From Flavobacterium lacustre (GTDB lineage: Bacteria; Bacteroidota; Bacteroidia; Flavobacteriales; Flavobacteriaceae): 64,000 bases of DNA. Location: assembly GCF_027474525.2 (NCBI RefSeq), contig NZ_CP114882.2, positions 2,604,001-2,668,000 on the forward strand. Reading direction: 5' to 3'. Under the pieces are notes generated by a model. That model saw only the letters and a program-made list of their open reading frames with translations, was not told where the DNA came from and did no database searches. A program made the position numbers and the translations under genes. The stretch's first letter is position 1; each line of letters begins with the position of its first letter. Positions 44,767-55,006 of the stretch are shown here, piece by piece.

Positions 44767-46251
44767 TTAATCTAAATTGGGTAATGAAAAAGTATTCAAA
44801 ACACTTTTTTCATTCATAAGTGCTTCAATTTCATTCGATTTTCTTGGAGCTTCCGCAGATAAATTAATTGGACCATTAGGAGTAATTAAAATATCATCTT
44901 CAATTCGTACGGCAATTCCCCACCATTTTTTATCACAATCACTTCCGTTTGGAATGTAAATCCCAGGTTCTACGGTAACAACCATATTGGCTTCAAATGC
45001 ATTGTACAAGCCTGGATCATGCACATCTAATCCGATATGATGTGATGTTCCGTGTGGGAAATACTTGCGGGATTCGTCTTCTTTTTTGATAATCCCTAAT
45101 TTGATTAAGCCTTCGCTAATGACTTTACGTGCAGCTTGATCAGGCGTGCTAAAACTGTTTCCGATTTTTGCTTCAGCAATTCCTGCTTCCTGTGCATCAT
45201 ATACTAAATCATATATCAATTTTTGTTCTGTAGAAAATTTCCCGTTGGCCGGAATCGTTCGGGTTACATCAGCACTATAACCATGATATTCCGCTCCTAA
45301 ATCCATTAAAACTAAATCATTTTCAACTTTCATTTTGCTGTTTTCGATATAATGCAAAACGCAACCGTTATTCCCGGCTCCTACTATTGAAGGATATCCT
45401 TCGTATTCACTGCCATATTTTTTATAAATGAATTCATGAATCCCTTGAATTTCAATTTCTGACATTCCTGGATGCATTGCTTTCATGATTTCGCGTTGTC
45501 CCATTGCCGAAATTCGTATGGCTTTGGTCAATAAAACCATTTCCTCTTTGGATTTTTTTTCCCGCAAGCTGGCCATGTATGTCCCAATTGATTTAGAATC
45601 TAAAGTTGCTTTCTTAGAAGTAATATTTTTTTTGAGATTCATTTCGTTTTGCATTTTCGAATCTGTTGGTGAATTTGACTTTTCAGTGTAGCCAACTTGA
45701 ACTTTAAAGGCTTGAATCAGTTTAAATAAATCTGCTTTTTCTCGTTTAGAATCTCTGTAATCGTTTTCAAATTCCTTAAAAAGTACGTTACTAAAACTAG
45801 AATAGTTTATGCTGGAGTTGATGAATTCTTTGCCATTCAAAGCCACATCAAAGCCTAAACTGGTTTTTGCACCTTCTGTTCCTAAACGAATTCCGGTCCA
45901 TTGTTCTGCTTTTGGATTTTTTTCCTGAACATACAGTATTTCATTATACGTACTTCCGTCTTTATCCATTTGATCCTCAGAGAAAATTACTAAAACACAA
46001 TTGGGTTCTTTATATCCTGTCAAATAATAAAAATCAGGATCCTGATGGTACACATAATCTACATCATTCGCTCGGTTTCGAACAGGATTGCCAAAAAATA
46101 CAGCTACACTATTTTTAGGCATTTTTGCTCGCAAAGCGGCTCTTTTTTCTTTATGAAATTGAGCTGATAGGTAATCGGTTGGAGTTCCGTTTTGCGCCAT
46201 GGTAACGCAAACAAAAAATACTGTGAGGATAAAAGAAAGTTTACGGGTCAT
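44767..46251 (-). CDS. Exported aminopeptidase P (Xaa-Pro, M24B)
   Basis: 494 residues with a signal peptide (ending VCVTMAQ) and the creatinase-type N-terminal domain followed by a pita-bread metallopeptidase domain. Dinuclear metal ligands are visible in order: MDLGAEYHGYSADVTRTIP (two Asp), HGTSHHIGLDVHDPG (His), VEPGIYIP (Glu) and AVRIEDDILIT (Glu). Cleaves the N-terminal residue before proline. It is probably periplasmic. Confidence 0.93.
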   Translation of the reverse strand: MTRKLSFILTVFFVCVTMAQNGTPTDYLSAQFHKEKRAALRAKMPKNSVAVFFGNPVRNRANDVDYVYHQDPDFYYLTGYKEPNCVLVIFSEDQMDKDGSTYNEILYVQEKNPKAEQWTGIRLGTEGAKTSLGFDVALNGKEFINSSINYSSFSNVLFKEFENDYRDSKREKADLFKLIQAFKVQVGYTEKSNSPTDSKMQNEMNLKKNITSKKATLDSKSIGTYMASLREKKSKEEMVLLTKAIRISAMGQREIMKAMHPGMSEIEIQGIHEFIYKKYGSEYEGYPSIVGAGNNGCVLHYIENSKMKVENDLVLMDLGAEYHGYSADVTRTIPANGKFSTEQKLIYDLVYDAQEAGIAEAKIGNSFSTPDQAARKVISEGLIKLGIIKKEDESRKYFPHGTSHHIGLDVHDPGLYNAFEANMVVTVEPGIYIPNGSDCDKKWWGIAVRIEDDILITPNGPINLSAEAPRKSNEIEALMNEKSVLNTFSLPNLD

Positions 46252-46341
46252 ATCAGGCTAAAGGTTAGAGATTTTTAATACTAAATACTTTGTTTTCAAA
46301 GTATTGATTGATAGGTAAATATAAGTGCTTTTTTTAGTAAT

Positions 46342-46887
46342 TTATCTTTCTTCATACATTTTTAATAACTGCGTCACAGTGTTCCAATTTCGAATGGTGG
46401 CGTTTACATTTAATTTTTTCTCAATGTATTTCTGGTCGAATCGTGTTTTTCCGGCTCCAACAGCGTATTTAATATAAATTCTGCTGGCATCAATACTGGC
46501 TTCATCCGGTTTAAATTGACTGATTTTCAAATCATTCATACTGGTACTTTGTAAAGTTGCAGAAATAAAAGCCACGTATAATTTTTTGATATCGACGTCT
46601 TTTTCCTTTAAAAAAGGATTGTTCTTAAAACACGCTTCTAAATCCGCGGAACCAATAACCACAACGGGTACTTCATGACCAAAAACCTTGAAAATCTCCT
46701 GCTTTATTTTGAAACCAACGGCAGGAGCATTTTCTTCTTCGGTATCCACAAAAACATTTCCTGACTGAATATAAGTTTGCACATTTTGAAAACCAATGGC
46801 TTCCAAAGTTGTTTTTAAAGCCTCCATTTTTATCATATTGTGACCTGAAACATTGATGCCACGAAGCAATGCGAGATGAGTTGTCAT
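46342..46887 (-). CDS. DUF1697-family protein
   Basis: 181 residues matching DUF1697: LLRGINVSGHNMIKMEALK at the N-terminus, NVQTYIQSGNVFVD, and IRNWNTVTQLLKMYEE at the end. Function unknown. Divergent from recG with an 86-base gap. Confidence 0.9.
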   Translation of the reverse strand: MTTHLALLRGINVSGHNMIKMEALKTTLEAIGFQNVQTYIQSGNVFVDTEEENAPAVGFKIKQEIFKVFGHEVPVVVIGSADLEACFKNNPFLKEKDVDIKKLYVAFISATLQSTSMNDLKISQFKPDEASIDASRIYIKYAVGAGKTRFDQKYIEKKLNVNATIRNWNTVTQLLKMYEER

Positions 46888-46961
46888 TTTTAAGCTTTTT
46901 TATTTTGCTAAGATATTAATATTCCCAAACATTCCCATTTCCAAATTTCCAAACAAAAAAC

Positions 46962-46969
46962 TATCTTCG
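46962..46969 (+). promoter_or_regulatory. recG: Degenerate -7 element next to the recG start
   Basis: TATCTTCG is a one-base variant of TAnnTTTG. It ends 4 bases before the recG ATG, the same spacing as at 34559, and suggests a leaderless message. Confidence 0.4.
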
Positions 46970-46973
46970 CAGT

Positions 46974-49082
46974 ATGCAGCAAAACCTCCTTCACACGCCC
47001 ATTGAATACCTGAAAGGTGTTGGTCCCAATCGGGGCGAATTGTTGCGTAAGGAATTGGGTATTTATAAGTATCAGGATTTGGTTAATTTTTTTCCAAACC
47101 GATACATTGACAGAACGCGGTATTACAAGATTAACGAACTGCAAAATAACATTGCCGAAGTTCAGATTATTGGTAAAATCATCAATATCAAAACGGTTGA
47201 ATTTGGTCGTAATCAAAAGCGGTTAGTCGCTACATTTGTTGATGATACGGGACAAATTGACCTCAATTGGTTTCAAGGACATAAATGGATTAAAGAAAGT
47301 TTGAAGCTTAATGAAGTGAGTGTTGTTTTTGGAAAATGTGCACAATACGGTAGTCAATTCAGCATGGCACATCCCGAAATTGAGTTGTTAAGCGAACACG
47401 AAAAAAGCTTACGTTCAGCGATGCAACCTGTATATCCTTCTACGGAAACCTTGACTAATCGCGGGATTACGAATCGGGTGATTAATAAACTGATGCAGCA
47501 ATTGTTTCTCGAAACACAAGCTTTATTTTCGGAAACCTTACCGGATTATTTAATCAACGAATTGAAATTGATTCCAAAAAAAGCGGCTTTATTCAACATT
47601 CATTTTCCAAAAAGTAGTGACGCTTTGGCAAAAGCCCAATTCCGACTGAAATTTGAAGAATTGTTTTATATTCAGTTGCAATTAATCACGAAAAACCTGA
47701 TTCGGAAACATAAAATAAAAGGACATCCTTTTACTAAAGTTGGTGAATTCTTCAACGAATTTTATCAAAATCATTTGCCTTTTCAATTGACAAATGCTCA
47801 AAAAAGAGTTATCAAAGAAATACGAACTGATATGGGCAGTAATGCTCAAATGAACCGATTGCTGCAAGGCGATGTAGGTTCCGGAAAAACCATTGTCGCT
47901 TTTATGAGCATGCTTTTGGCACTCGATAATGGCTTCCAAGCCTGCTTGATGGCGCCCACAGAAATTCTGGCTAATCAGCATTTTATTGGTTTATCCGAAT
48001 TAGCCCAAACTCTAAATATAAATATTAAAATCCTGACTGGTTCTTCCAAAATTGCACAACGCAGAATTATTCATGAAGAGTTGGAAAACGGCACATTACA
48101 TATTCTTATCGGAACGCATGCTTTATTGGAAGATAAAGTGAAATTTAAGAATTTAGGATTGGCTGTGATTGATGAACAACATCGTTTTGGCGTAGAACAA
48201 CGCTCTAAACTGTGGAAGAAAAATGTGATTCCGCCACACATTTTAGTCATGACGGCCACGCCAATTCCTCGAACTTTAGCGATGAGTTTATATGGTGATT
48301 TAGACATTTCTGTGATTGATGAATTGCCTCCGGGACGAAAACCAATTCAAACTGTTCATCGTTTTGACAGCAACCGTTTGAAAGTTTGGAAATTCCTTCG
48401 GGACGAAATTGCTTTGGGTCGCCAAATCTATATTGTGTATCCGTTAATTCAGGAATCTGAGAAAATGGATTTCAAAGATTTGATGGATGGCTACGAGAGT
48501 ATTTCCAGAGATTTTCCGTTGCCTCATTATTCCATTTCAATACTTCACGGAAAGATGAAACCGGCGGATAAAGATGCGGAGATGAAACGCTTTTCGGAAG
48601 GAAAAACTAATATTATGGTCGCCACAACCGTAATTGAAGTCGGAGTTAATGTTCCTAACGCCAGTGTGATGATTATAGAAAGTGCGGAACGATTTGGATT
48701 GTCACAATTGCATCAGCTACGCGGGCGTGTGGGGCGTGGTGCGGAACAAAGTTATTGCATCCTGATGACGAGTCATAAATTGAGTTCCGACAGTAAAACC
48801 CGAATGGAAACGATGGTACAAACGAACGATGGTTTTGAAATTGCCGAAGTCGACTTGAAACTTCGCGGTCCGGGAGATTTGATGGGAACACAACAAAGTG
48901 GCGTGCTCAACCTACAGATTGCAGATATTGTTCGGGACAGGGATATTTTGATGTTGGCCAGAAATTATGCATTAGAAATTCTCAAAAATGATGCGCCGAT
49001 GCAAAAACCTGAGAATGCTATTCTAAAAACGATTTTTTTAGAAATGACCAAGAAAAAGAATATTTGGAACTACATTAGTTGA
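46974..49082 (+). CDS. recG: ATP-dependent DNA helicase RecG
   Basis: 702-residue branch-migration helicase for stalled replication forks and Holliday junctions. N-terminal wedge OB domain (about 60-160), then helicase motifs: GDVGSGKTIVA (about 299), APTEILANQH, DEQHRFG (about 400), MTATPIPRTLA, and in the second domain VATTVIEVGVNVPNASVM, RFGLSQLHQLRGRVGRG. The TRG-like motif and length are normal. The gap to the next operon is 272 bases. Confidence 0.96.
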   Translation: MQQNLLHTPIEYLKGVGPNRGELLRKELGIYKYQDLVNFFPNRYIDRTRYYKINELQNNIAEVQIIGKIINIKTVEFGRNQKRLVATFVDDTGQIDLNWFQGHKWIKESLKLNEVSVVFGKCAQYGSQFSMAHPEIELLSEHEKSLRSAMQPVYPSTETLTNRGITNRVINKLMQQLFLETQALFSETLPDYLINELKLIPKKAALFNIHFPKSSDALAKAQFRLKFEELFYIQLQLITKNLIRKHKIKGHPFTKVGEFFNEFYQNHLPFQLTNAQKRVIKEIRTDMGSNAQMNRLLQGDVGSGKTIVAFMSMLLALDNGFQACLMAPTEILANQHFIGLSELAQTLNINIKILTGSSKIAQRRIIHEELENGTLHILIGTHALLEDKVKFKNLGLAVIDEQHRFGVEQRSKLWKKNVIPPHILVMTATPIPRTLAMSLYGDLDISVIDELPPGRKPIQTVHRFDSNRLKVWKFLRDEIALGRQIYIVYPLIQESEKMDFKDLMDGYESISRDFPLPHYSISILHGKMKPADKDAEMKRFSEGKTNIMVATTVIEVGVNVPNASVMIIESAERFGLSQLHQLRGRVGRGAEQSYCILMTSHKLSSDSKTRMETMVQTNDGFEIAEVDLKLRGPGDLMGTQQSGVLNLQIADIVRDRDILMLARNYALEILKNDAPMQKPENAILKTIFLEMTKKKNIWNYIS

Positions 49083-49298
49083 TTTTTTTTATAAAGGGTT
49101 TCATACTGTTTTAAATCAGGAATCGATTTGATTTGTTTTTTTTAAATTTTATCTTTTTTTGAAAATAAAATTAAACCATTCCCTCCTTTTTGTGTCCTAA
49201 ATGACCGTTTAAGTATCTATTTTTAAAGAAATATTAATATTTGTATGTACAAACGTTAAATAAAAATTAACAAATCGGCTTTTCCCAATCTTAACACC

Positions 49299-49306
49299 TA
49301 ATTTTG
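49299..49306 (+). promoter_or_regulatory. -7 promoter element of the efflux operon
   Basis: TAATTTTG, 48 bases upstream of the adaptor ATG. The rest of the 272-base gap after recG shows only AT-rich sequence. Confidence 0.5.
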
Positions 49307-49354
49307 TTATTTTACTAAAATAAGCATTCATTAATTCTACTTTACCTTTATACC

Positions 49355-50410
49355 ATGAAAATAAAATACGTAGTTTACACTTTATTATTAGTTGGAATTG
49401 GTGGTTTTATCGCCTACCGAATTACAGCAAACAGCGCTAAAAATCAAGAATCACAAGATAAAGGAAACGATAAACCCATGTTGTTGACGGGTATTGTTGT
49501 AAAACCTCAGACTTTTGATAATAATTTATCGCTTTCGGGTTCTATTGAAGCCAATGAACAAGTAGAAATTCGTTCTGAAGTTTCGGGAATTGTAGAAGGG
49601 ATTTATTTTCAGGAAGGAAGTTCTGTTTCAAAAGGTCAAGTTTTGTTTAAAGTCAATGATTTAGAATTACGAGCTCAGTTAACCCAAGCTTCCACCAAAG
49701 AAGGATTGGCTTCTGAAAACGAAAGACGTGCGAAATTACTTTTACAAAAAGAAGCTATCAGTCAGGAAGAATATGATGTTGCCAGAGCCGATTATAAATC
49801 AGCACAAGCGCAAAGTCAATTGATAAAAGCACAAATTGCCAAAACATCGGTAAGAGCACCGTTCTCCGGAAAAATCGGATTGCGTTCCATTTCACCGGGA
49901 ACCTACATCACTCCTACTCTTTTAGTAGCAAAATTGGTGAATATCGGCCGTTTAAAAATTACTTTTTCTATTCCTGAAAAATATGCTTCACAAGTTAAGA
50001 TGAACTCTTATTTAACTTTTAAAGTAGCCGGTTCAACGGAGAGTTATACTGCTAAAGTTTACGCTATTGAACCTGAAGTAGAAATTGCTACCAGAACCTT
50101 GAAAGTTCGTGCTATTGCCGAAAATAAAGACGGGAAATTATTACCGGGAACTTTTGCGAATGTAGAATTGCCTTTAGATATTATAAAAGATGCTATTGTT
50201 GTTCCAACCGAAGCTATAATTCCGGTACAAAACGGAAAGAAAGTTTTTATTTCGGATAAAGGAATGGCCAAAGAAGTTATGGTTGAAACTGCTACAAGAA
50301 CTGATGCTTCTATTCTAGTGCTTTCGGGTCTAAAAGCAGGAGATACTGTGATTACCAGTGGTGTTATGTCGCTGAAAAATGAAGCTCCGGTAAAAATTAA
50401 AATAAAATAA
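49355..50410 (+). CDS. RND efflux membrane fusion protein
   Basis: 351-residue periplasmic adaptor of the AcrA/MexA type. An N-terminal membrane anchor (VVYTLLLVGIGGFIAYRI), no lipobox. Barrel-sandwich hybrid halves around EIRSEVSGIVEGIYFQEGSSVSKGQVLF and TSVRAPFSGKIGLRSISPG, a short coiled-coil hairpin between them, then a beta barrel. Joins the inner-membrane pump to the outer-membrane channel. First gene of the three-gene operon. Confidence 0.92.
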   Translation: MKIKYVVYTLLLVGIGGFIAYRITANSAKNQESQDKGNDKPMLLTGIVVKPQTFDNNLSLSGSIEANEQVEIRSEVSGIVEGIYFQEGSSVSKGQVLFKVNDLELRAQLTQASTKEGLASENERRAKLLLQKEAISQEEYDVARADYKSAQAQSQLIKAQIAKTSVRAPFSGKIGLRSISPGTYITPTLLVAKLVNIGRLKITFSIPEKYASQVKMNSYLTFKVAGSTESYTAKVYAIEPEVEIATRTLKVRAIAENKDGKLLPGTFANVELPLDIIKDAIVVPTEAIIPVQNGKKVFISDKGMAKEVMVETATRTDASILVLSGLKAGDTVITSGVMSLKNEAPVKIKIK

Positions 50411-50479
50411 TTTTAGCTGTTACATGCTAATTTAGAGAATCTAAATTAGCTATTTAAAATCTACAATCTAAATTACAAT

Positions 50480-53400
50480 ATGAGTTTATCTACTTTAAGT
50501 ATAAAAAGACCAGTATTTACAATTGTTATCAATTTAGCCATCGTGCTATTTGGTTTGATTGGTTATACTTTTCTTGGCGTTAGAGAATTTCCTTCGATAG
50601 ACCCTGCTCAAGTTTCTATTCGAACTAATTATACCGGAGCAAATGCAGATATTATTGAATCCCAAATTACAGAACCTCTCGAAAAAGCAATCAATTCTAT
50701 TGACGGAATTCGAAACGTAACTTCGTCGAGTGCGCAAGGAAGCAGCAATATAACTATCGAATTTAATTTGGATAAAGACCTTGAAGAAGCTGCAAATGAT
50801 GTGCGGGATAAAGTGTCACAAGCCGTTAGAAATCTACCTCAAGATATTGATGCGCCACCTGTTGTTTCTAAGGCTGACGCCAATGGAGATGCCATTATTT
50901 CGATGACGGTGCAAAGCGATACCAGAAATGCATTAGAACTAAGTGATTATGCCGAAAATGTAATTTCGCAACGCCTTGAAACTATTCCCGGAGTAAGTGG
51001 TGTACAGATTTGGGGACAAAAACGATACGCGATGCGTTTATGGATTGACCCAGTAAAACTGGCTTCTTATGGATGTACGGTTTCCGAAGTTCGGGACGCT
51101 TTAAACCAACAAAATGTAGAATTACCTTCGGGAAAACTGACTGGAAGAAATACAGAATTAACGGTTAAAACGGTTGGGAATTTAGCCACTGCCGAAGAAT
51201 TTAATAATATTATTATTCGTTCAGAAGGAGAAAAAGTAGTTCGTTTTAGCGATGTTGGAACCGCTACTTTAGGACCGGAAAATGTTGAAACCCAAATGAC
51301 ACAATCCGGAACTCCGCTAGTTGGTGTGGCGATTGTTCCGCTTCCCGGAGCGAATTATTTAGATATTTCGGCTGCTTTTTATAAGGAATTTGAAAAATTA
51401 AAAAAGGATTTACCAAAAGATATCAAACTGAATATCGCCATTGATAATACTGTTTTTGTAAAAAAATCAGTAATCGAAGTTGCTGAAACTCTTGGGATTT
51501 CAATTGTTTTGGTGATTTTAATTATCTATTTATTCTTTAGGGATTGGGCTATAGCTTTTAGACCTTTAATTGATATTCCTGTTTCTTTGATTGCGACTTT
51601 CTTTATCATGTGGCTCTTTGGCTTTTCGATAAATGTATTGACTTTGTTAGCAATCGTTCTTGCGACAGGATTAGTGGTTGATGACGGAATTGTTGTTACC
51701 GAGAATATTTTTAAAAAGGTAGAAGAAGGCATGACGCCAATTGAAGCTGCAATTAAAGGCTCAAACGAAATATTTTTTGCCGTAATTTCGATTTCAATTA
51801 CATTGGCTGCAGTATTTTTACCGGTAATTTTTCTCGAAGGATTTGTTGGGCGATTGTTTAGGGAATTTGGCGTCGTCATTGGTGCAGCGGTATTGATATC
51901 GGCATTTGTTTCTTTGACTTTAACGCCCATGTTGAATGCGTATTTGATGAAAGGCGGCGAACAAAAAAAATCAAATTTTTATATTAAAACTGAACCGTAT
52001 TTTCAAAAATTAAATAGTGGTTATGCCGAAGCTTTAAGCCAATTCATGAAAAAGAAATGGTTGAGTTTCCCTATTTTAATTGCTTGTTTCGGATTAATTT
52101 ATTTGTTTTTTAATTTATTACAAAAAGAAACGGCTCCATATGATGACCGAAGTGGATTTGTAATGCGTATGTCAACTCCCGAAGGTTCTTCTTATGAATA
52201 TACCGATCGATTCATGCAGGAAGTTTCTAAATTAGTTGACGATTCTGTTCCCAGCAAAAAAGTGAGTCTGGTAATTACCTCTCCAGGTTTTGGATCTTCA
52301 TCTGTTAATAGTGGTTTTATTCGGGTTTCTTTGGTAGAACCAAATGAAAGAACCGATTCGCAAAAAGATATAGCGCAGAAATTAACGAAATGGACCAAAC
52401 AATATCCGGATGCAAAAACATCGGTTATTGAGCAACCTACAATTGCCGTTAACAGACGTGGCGGTTTACCAATTCAGTACATCATTCAAGCTACTAATTT
52501 CAAAAAACTGGAAGAGAAAATTCCATTATTTATGGATGAAGTATCAAACGATCCCACATTTGCTGTGAGCGATGTAAATTTAAAGTTCAATAAGCCGGAA
52601 GTCAATGTAACCATCAATCGTGAGAAAGCGGAAAGTTTAGGAATATCTGTTATCGATATTGCGCAAACGCTTCAACTTTCGTTAAGCGGACAACGTTTTG
52701 GCTATTTCATGAGAAATGGAAAACAATATCAGGTGATTGGACAATTTGACCAAAAAGACCGTTCCAAACCGTTAGATTTAACGTCGATGTACGTAAAAAA
52801 TAACAAAGGGGAATTGATACAAATGGATAATGTCGTGAGCATTGAAGAAAAAAGTAATCCACCACAATTGTATCATAACAACCGATACATGTCAGCAACT
52901 GTTTCTGCAGGTCTTGCTCCAGGCAAAAGTATCAGCGATGGAATTGACGCTATGAATGAAATAAAAGCCAAAGTTTTAGATGACACATTTACCACCGATT
53001 TAGGAGGAGAATCAAGAGATTTTGTCGAAAGTAGTTCGAATACTTCTTTTGCATTCGGATTGGCTTTAGTATTGATATTTTTGATTTTAGCGGCACAATT
53101 CGAAAGTTTTATTGATCCGATGATTATTATTTTGACCGTTCCAATGGCGGTTGCCGGAGCTTTATTCTCCTTATGGTTGTTCAATCAAACCTGGAATATT
53201 TTCAGTCAAATTGGAACCGTAATGCTAATTGGATTAGTAACCAAAAACGGAATTCTGATTGTAGAGTTTGCCAACCAATTACGAGAACAAGGAAAATCAA
53301 AACTCGAAGCTATCTTAGAAGCATCGGAAGCGCGACTCCGACCAATTTTGATGACGAGTTTAGCCATTTCATTAGGTGCCTTGCCAATTGCAATGTCACT

Positions 53401-53575
53401 TGGAGCTGCTTCTACGAGTAGAATTGGTATGGGAGTTGTAATTGTGGGCGGAACTATTTTCTCTTTGGTTTTAACCTTATTTGTCATTCCGGCGATGTAT
53501 TTAATGTGGTCGAAAGCTAGAAAACATTATCCGGAATTTGATCATATTGAAGAATACGAAAAAGAAAGTAACTAA
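50480..53575 (+). CDS. RND (HAE1-type) efflux permease
   Basis: 1031-residue proton-driven pump, as expected for AcrB-like proteins. Twelve spans with two large periplasmic loops. The first span segment begins SIKRPVFTIVINLAIVLFGLIGY, followed by VREFPSIDP. The proton-relay Asp pair is in LATGLVVDDGIVVTENIF near residue 400. A second copy of the pattern occurs in the C-terminal half (GTVMLIGLVTKNGILIVEFANQL). The substrate is unknown. It lies 69 bases after the adaptor gene. Confidence 0.94.
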   Translation: MSLSTLSIKRPVFTIVINLAIVLFGLIGYTFLGVREFPSIDPAQVSIRTNYTGANADIIESQITEPLEKAINSIDGIRNVTSSSAQGSSNITIEFNLDKDLEEAANDVRDKVSQAVRNLPQDIDAPPVVSKADANGDAIISMTVQSDTRNALELSDYAENVISQRLETIPGVSGVQIWGQKRYAMRLWIDPVKLASYGCTVSEVRDALNQQNVELPSGKLTGRNTELTVKTVGNLATAEEFNNIIIRSEGEKVVRFSDVGTATLGPENVETQMTQSGTPLVGVAIVPLPGANYLDISAAFYKEFEKLKKDLPKDIKLNIAIDNTVFVKKSVIEVAETLGISIVLVILIIYLFFRDWAIAFRPLIDIPVSLIATFFIMWLFGFSINVLTLLAIVLATGLVVDDGIVVTENIFKKVEEGMTPIEAAIKGSNEIFFAVISISITLAAVFLPVIFLEGFVGRLFREFGVVIGAAVLISAFVSLTLTPMLNAYLMKGGEQKKSNFYIKTEPYFQKLNSGYAEALSQFMKKKWLSFPILIACFGLIYLFFNLLQKETAPYDDRSGFVMRMSTPEGSSYEYTDRFMQEVSKLVDDSVPSKKVSLVITSPGFGSSSVNSGFIRVSLVEPNERTDSQKDIAQKLTKWTKQYPDAKTSVIEQPTIAVNRRGGLPIQYIIQATNFKKLEEKIPLFMDEVSNDPTFAVSDVNLKFNKPEVNVTINREKAESLGISVIDIAQTLQLSLSGQRFGYFMRNGKQYQVIGQFDQKDRSKPLDLTSMYVKNNKGELIQMDNVVSIEEKSNPPQLYHNNRYMSATVSAGLAPGKSISDGIDAMNEIKAKVLDDTFTTDLGGESRDFVESSSNTSFAFGLALVLIFLILAAQFESFIDPMIIILTVPMAVAGALFSLWLFNQTWNIFSQIGTVMLIGLVTKNGILIVEFANQLREQGKSKLEAILEASEARLRPILMTSLAISLGALPIAMSLGAASTSRIGMGVVIVGGTIFSLVLTLFVIPAMYLMWSKARKHYPEFDHIEEYEKESN

Positions 53576-53667
53576 TTTTTCGGTTTTAAAGTCAATGTTT
53601 TAAAAAAGACACAGATGATGCGAATTTTTTATTTAAAAGTAGAAATTCGTACCAAAAAAAAATATTT

Positions 53668-54981
53668 ATGATACATACTAAAATAGGATTTCGAGCGATA
53701 ATTTTAATGCTCTTTTGTGTGGTAAAAATCAATGCGCAGGACGTTTTGACTATTGAAGATGCGGTAAAAATAGCATTAGAAAATAACTATGAAATTAAAA
53801 TTGCCTCTAACAATTTAAACATAGAAAAGACGAATGTGAGTTCCGGAAATGCAGGAATGCTTCCGGTGGTTACGGCTTCGATTGTGGATAATAACAGGCT
53901 TCAAAATACTTCCCAAACATTAGCTTCAGGAACAACAAATTCCTTGAAAAATGCTAAAAATAATAGTTTGACGTATGGAGTTGGTTTAGATTGGACCGTA
54001 TTTGACGGTATGAAAATGTTTGCCAAACTGGATCAATTGAAAGAACTTCAAAAATTAGGAGAAGCTCAGTTGAAACTGACTATTTTGACCAAAATTGGTG
54101 ATGTCACTTCTACTTATTTTAACTTGGTGGAACAACAACAACAATTGGCAGCAATTGACAGTACAATTATAATTTCAAAACAACGATTGGCTTTGGCACA
54201 AAACCGATTTACCATCGGAAAAGCATCAAAATTAGAAGTTTTGAATGCACAAGTCGATTTGAATACCGATAAAGTGAGTCTTTTGAGGCAAAAAGAATTG
54301 TATGCAAATACTAAGATTTTCTTGAACCAAATTCTTGCCCGAGATGCAAAAATTGATTTTAAAACTGTCGATGAAATTGCTGTAGATACAAAATTAGTTT
54401 TGGACGAATTAACTGCTTTGGCAGAAAAACAAAATCCACAATTAGAAGCTCAGATTATTGCCAAAAGAGTTTCGGAATTGCAGTTAAAACAAGTCAAAGC
54501 AGCCCGATATCCTACGTTGACATTAAATACTGGATATAATTTTGCTGATACGCAATCAAGTTTGGGTTTCACAACACAATCTTCAACAAGAGGATTGAAT
54601 TATGGTTTTAGTGCCTCTTTAAATGTGTTTGACGGATTCTCACAAAACCGAAATGAAAAAATTGCTAAAATTGAAATTGAGAATTCTAAAATGGTAATTG
54701 AGCAACAAAGTTTAGCCTTAAAAACGCAACTGGCCACTTCTTATCAAACGTATTTGACGAATTTAGAATTGATTGATTTAGAAGAAAAAAATGAAGCAAT
54801 CGCTAAACAAAACTTAGCCATTACATTAGATAAATTCAGAATTGGAACCATAACTACACTCGAATTCAGAACTGCACAATTGAATTATGTCAATGCAAAA
54901 GTGCGGTACAGCAATGCGCAATTTCAAGCTAAAATTTCAGAGATTGCTTTAAAAGAATTGGCTGGAAATATTACTTTTTAA
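53668..54981 (+). CDS. TolC-type outer-membrane efflux protein
   Basis: 437 residues; signal peptide ends VVKINAQ. Two internally similar halves of the OEP family: LTIEDAVKIALENNYEIKIA, QNRFTIGKASKLEVLNAQVDL, and in the second half NLAITLDKFRIGTITTLEFRTAQLNYVNAK. It forms the outer-membrane channel for the preceding pump. It lies 92 bases after the permease. Confidence 0.93.
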   Translation: MIHTKIGFRAIILMLFCVVKINAQDVLTIEDAVKIALENNYEIKIASNNLNIEKTNVSSGNAGMLPVVTASIVDNNRLQNTSQTLASGTTNSLKNAKNNSLTYGVGLDWTVFDGMKMFAKLDQLKELQKLGEAQLKLTILTKIGDVTSTYFNLVEQQQQLAAIDSTIIISKQRLALAQNRFTIGKASKLEVLNAQVDLNTDKVSLLRQKELYANTKIFLNQILARDAKIDFKTVDEIAVDTKLVLDELTALAEKQNPQLEAQIIAKRVSELQLKQVKAARYPTLTLNTGYNFADTQSSLGFTTQSSTRGLNYGFSASLNVFDGFSQNRNEKIAKIEIENSKMVIEQQSLALKTQLATSYQTYLTNLELIDLEEKNEAIAKQNLAITLDKFRIGTITTLEFRTAQLNYVNAKVRYSNAQFQAKISEIALKELAGNITF

Positions 54982-55006
54982 TTTATTTTTGCGTAAAATA
55001 TAAAAT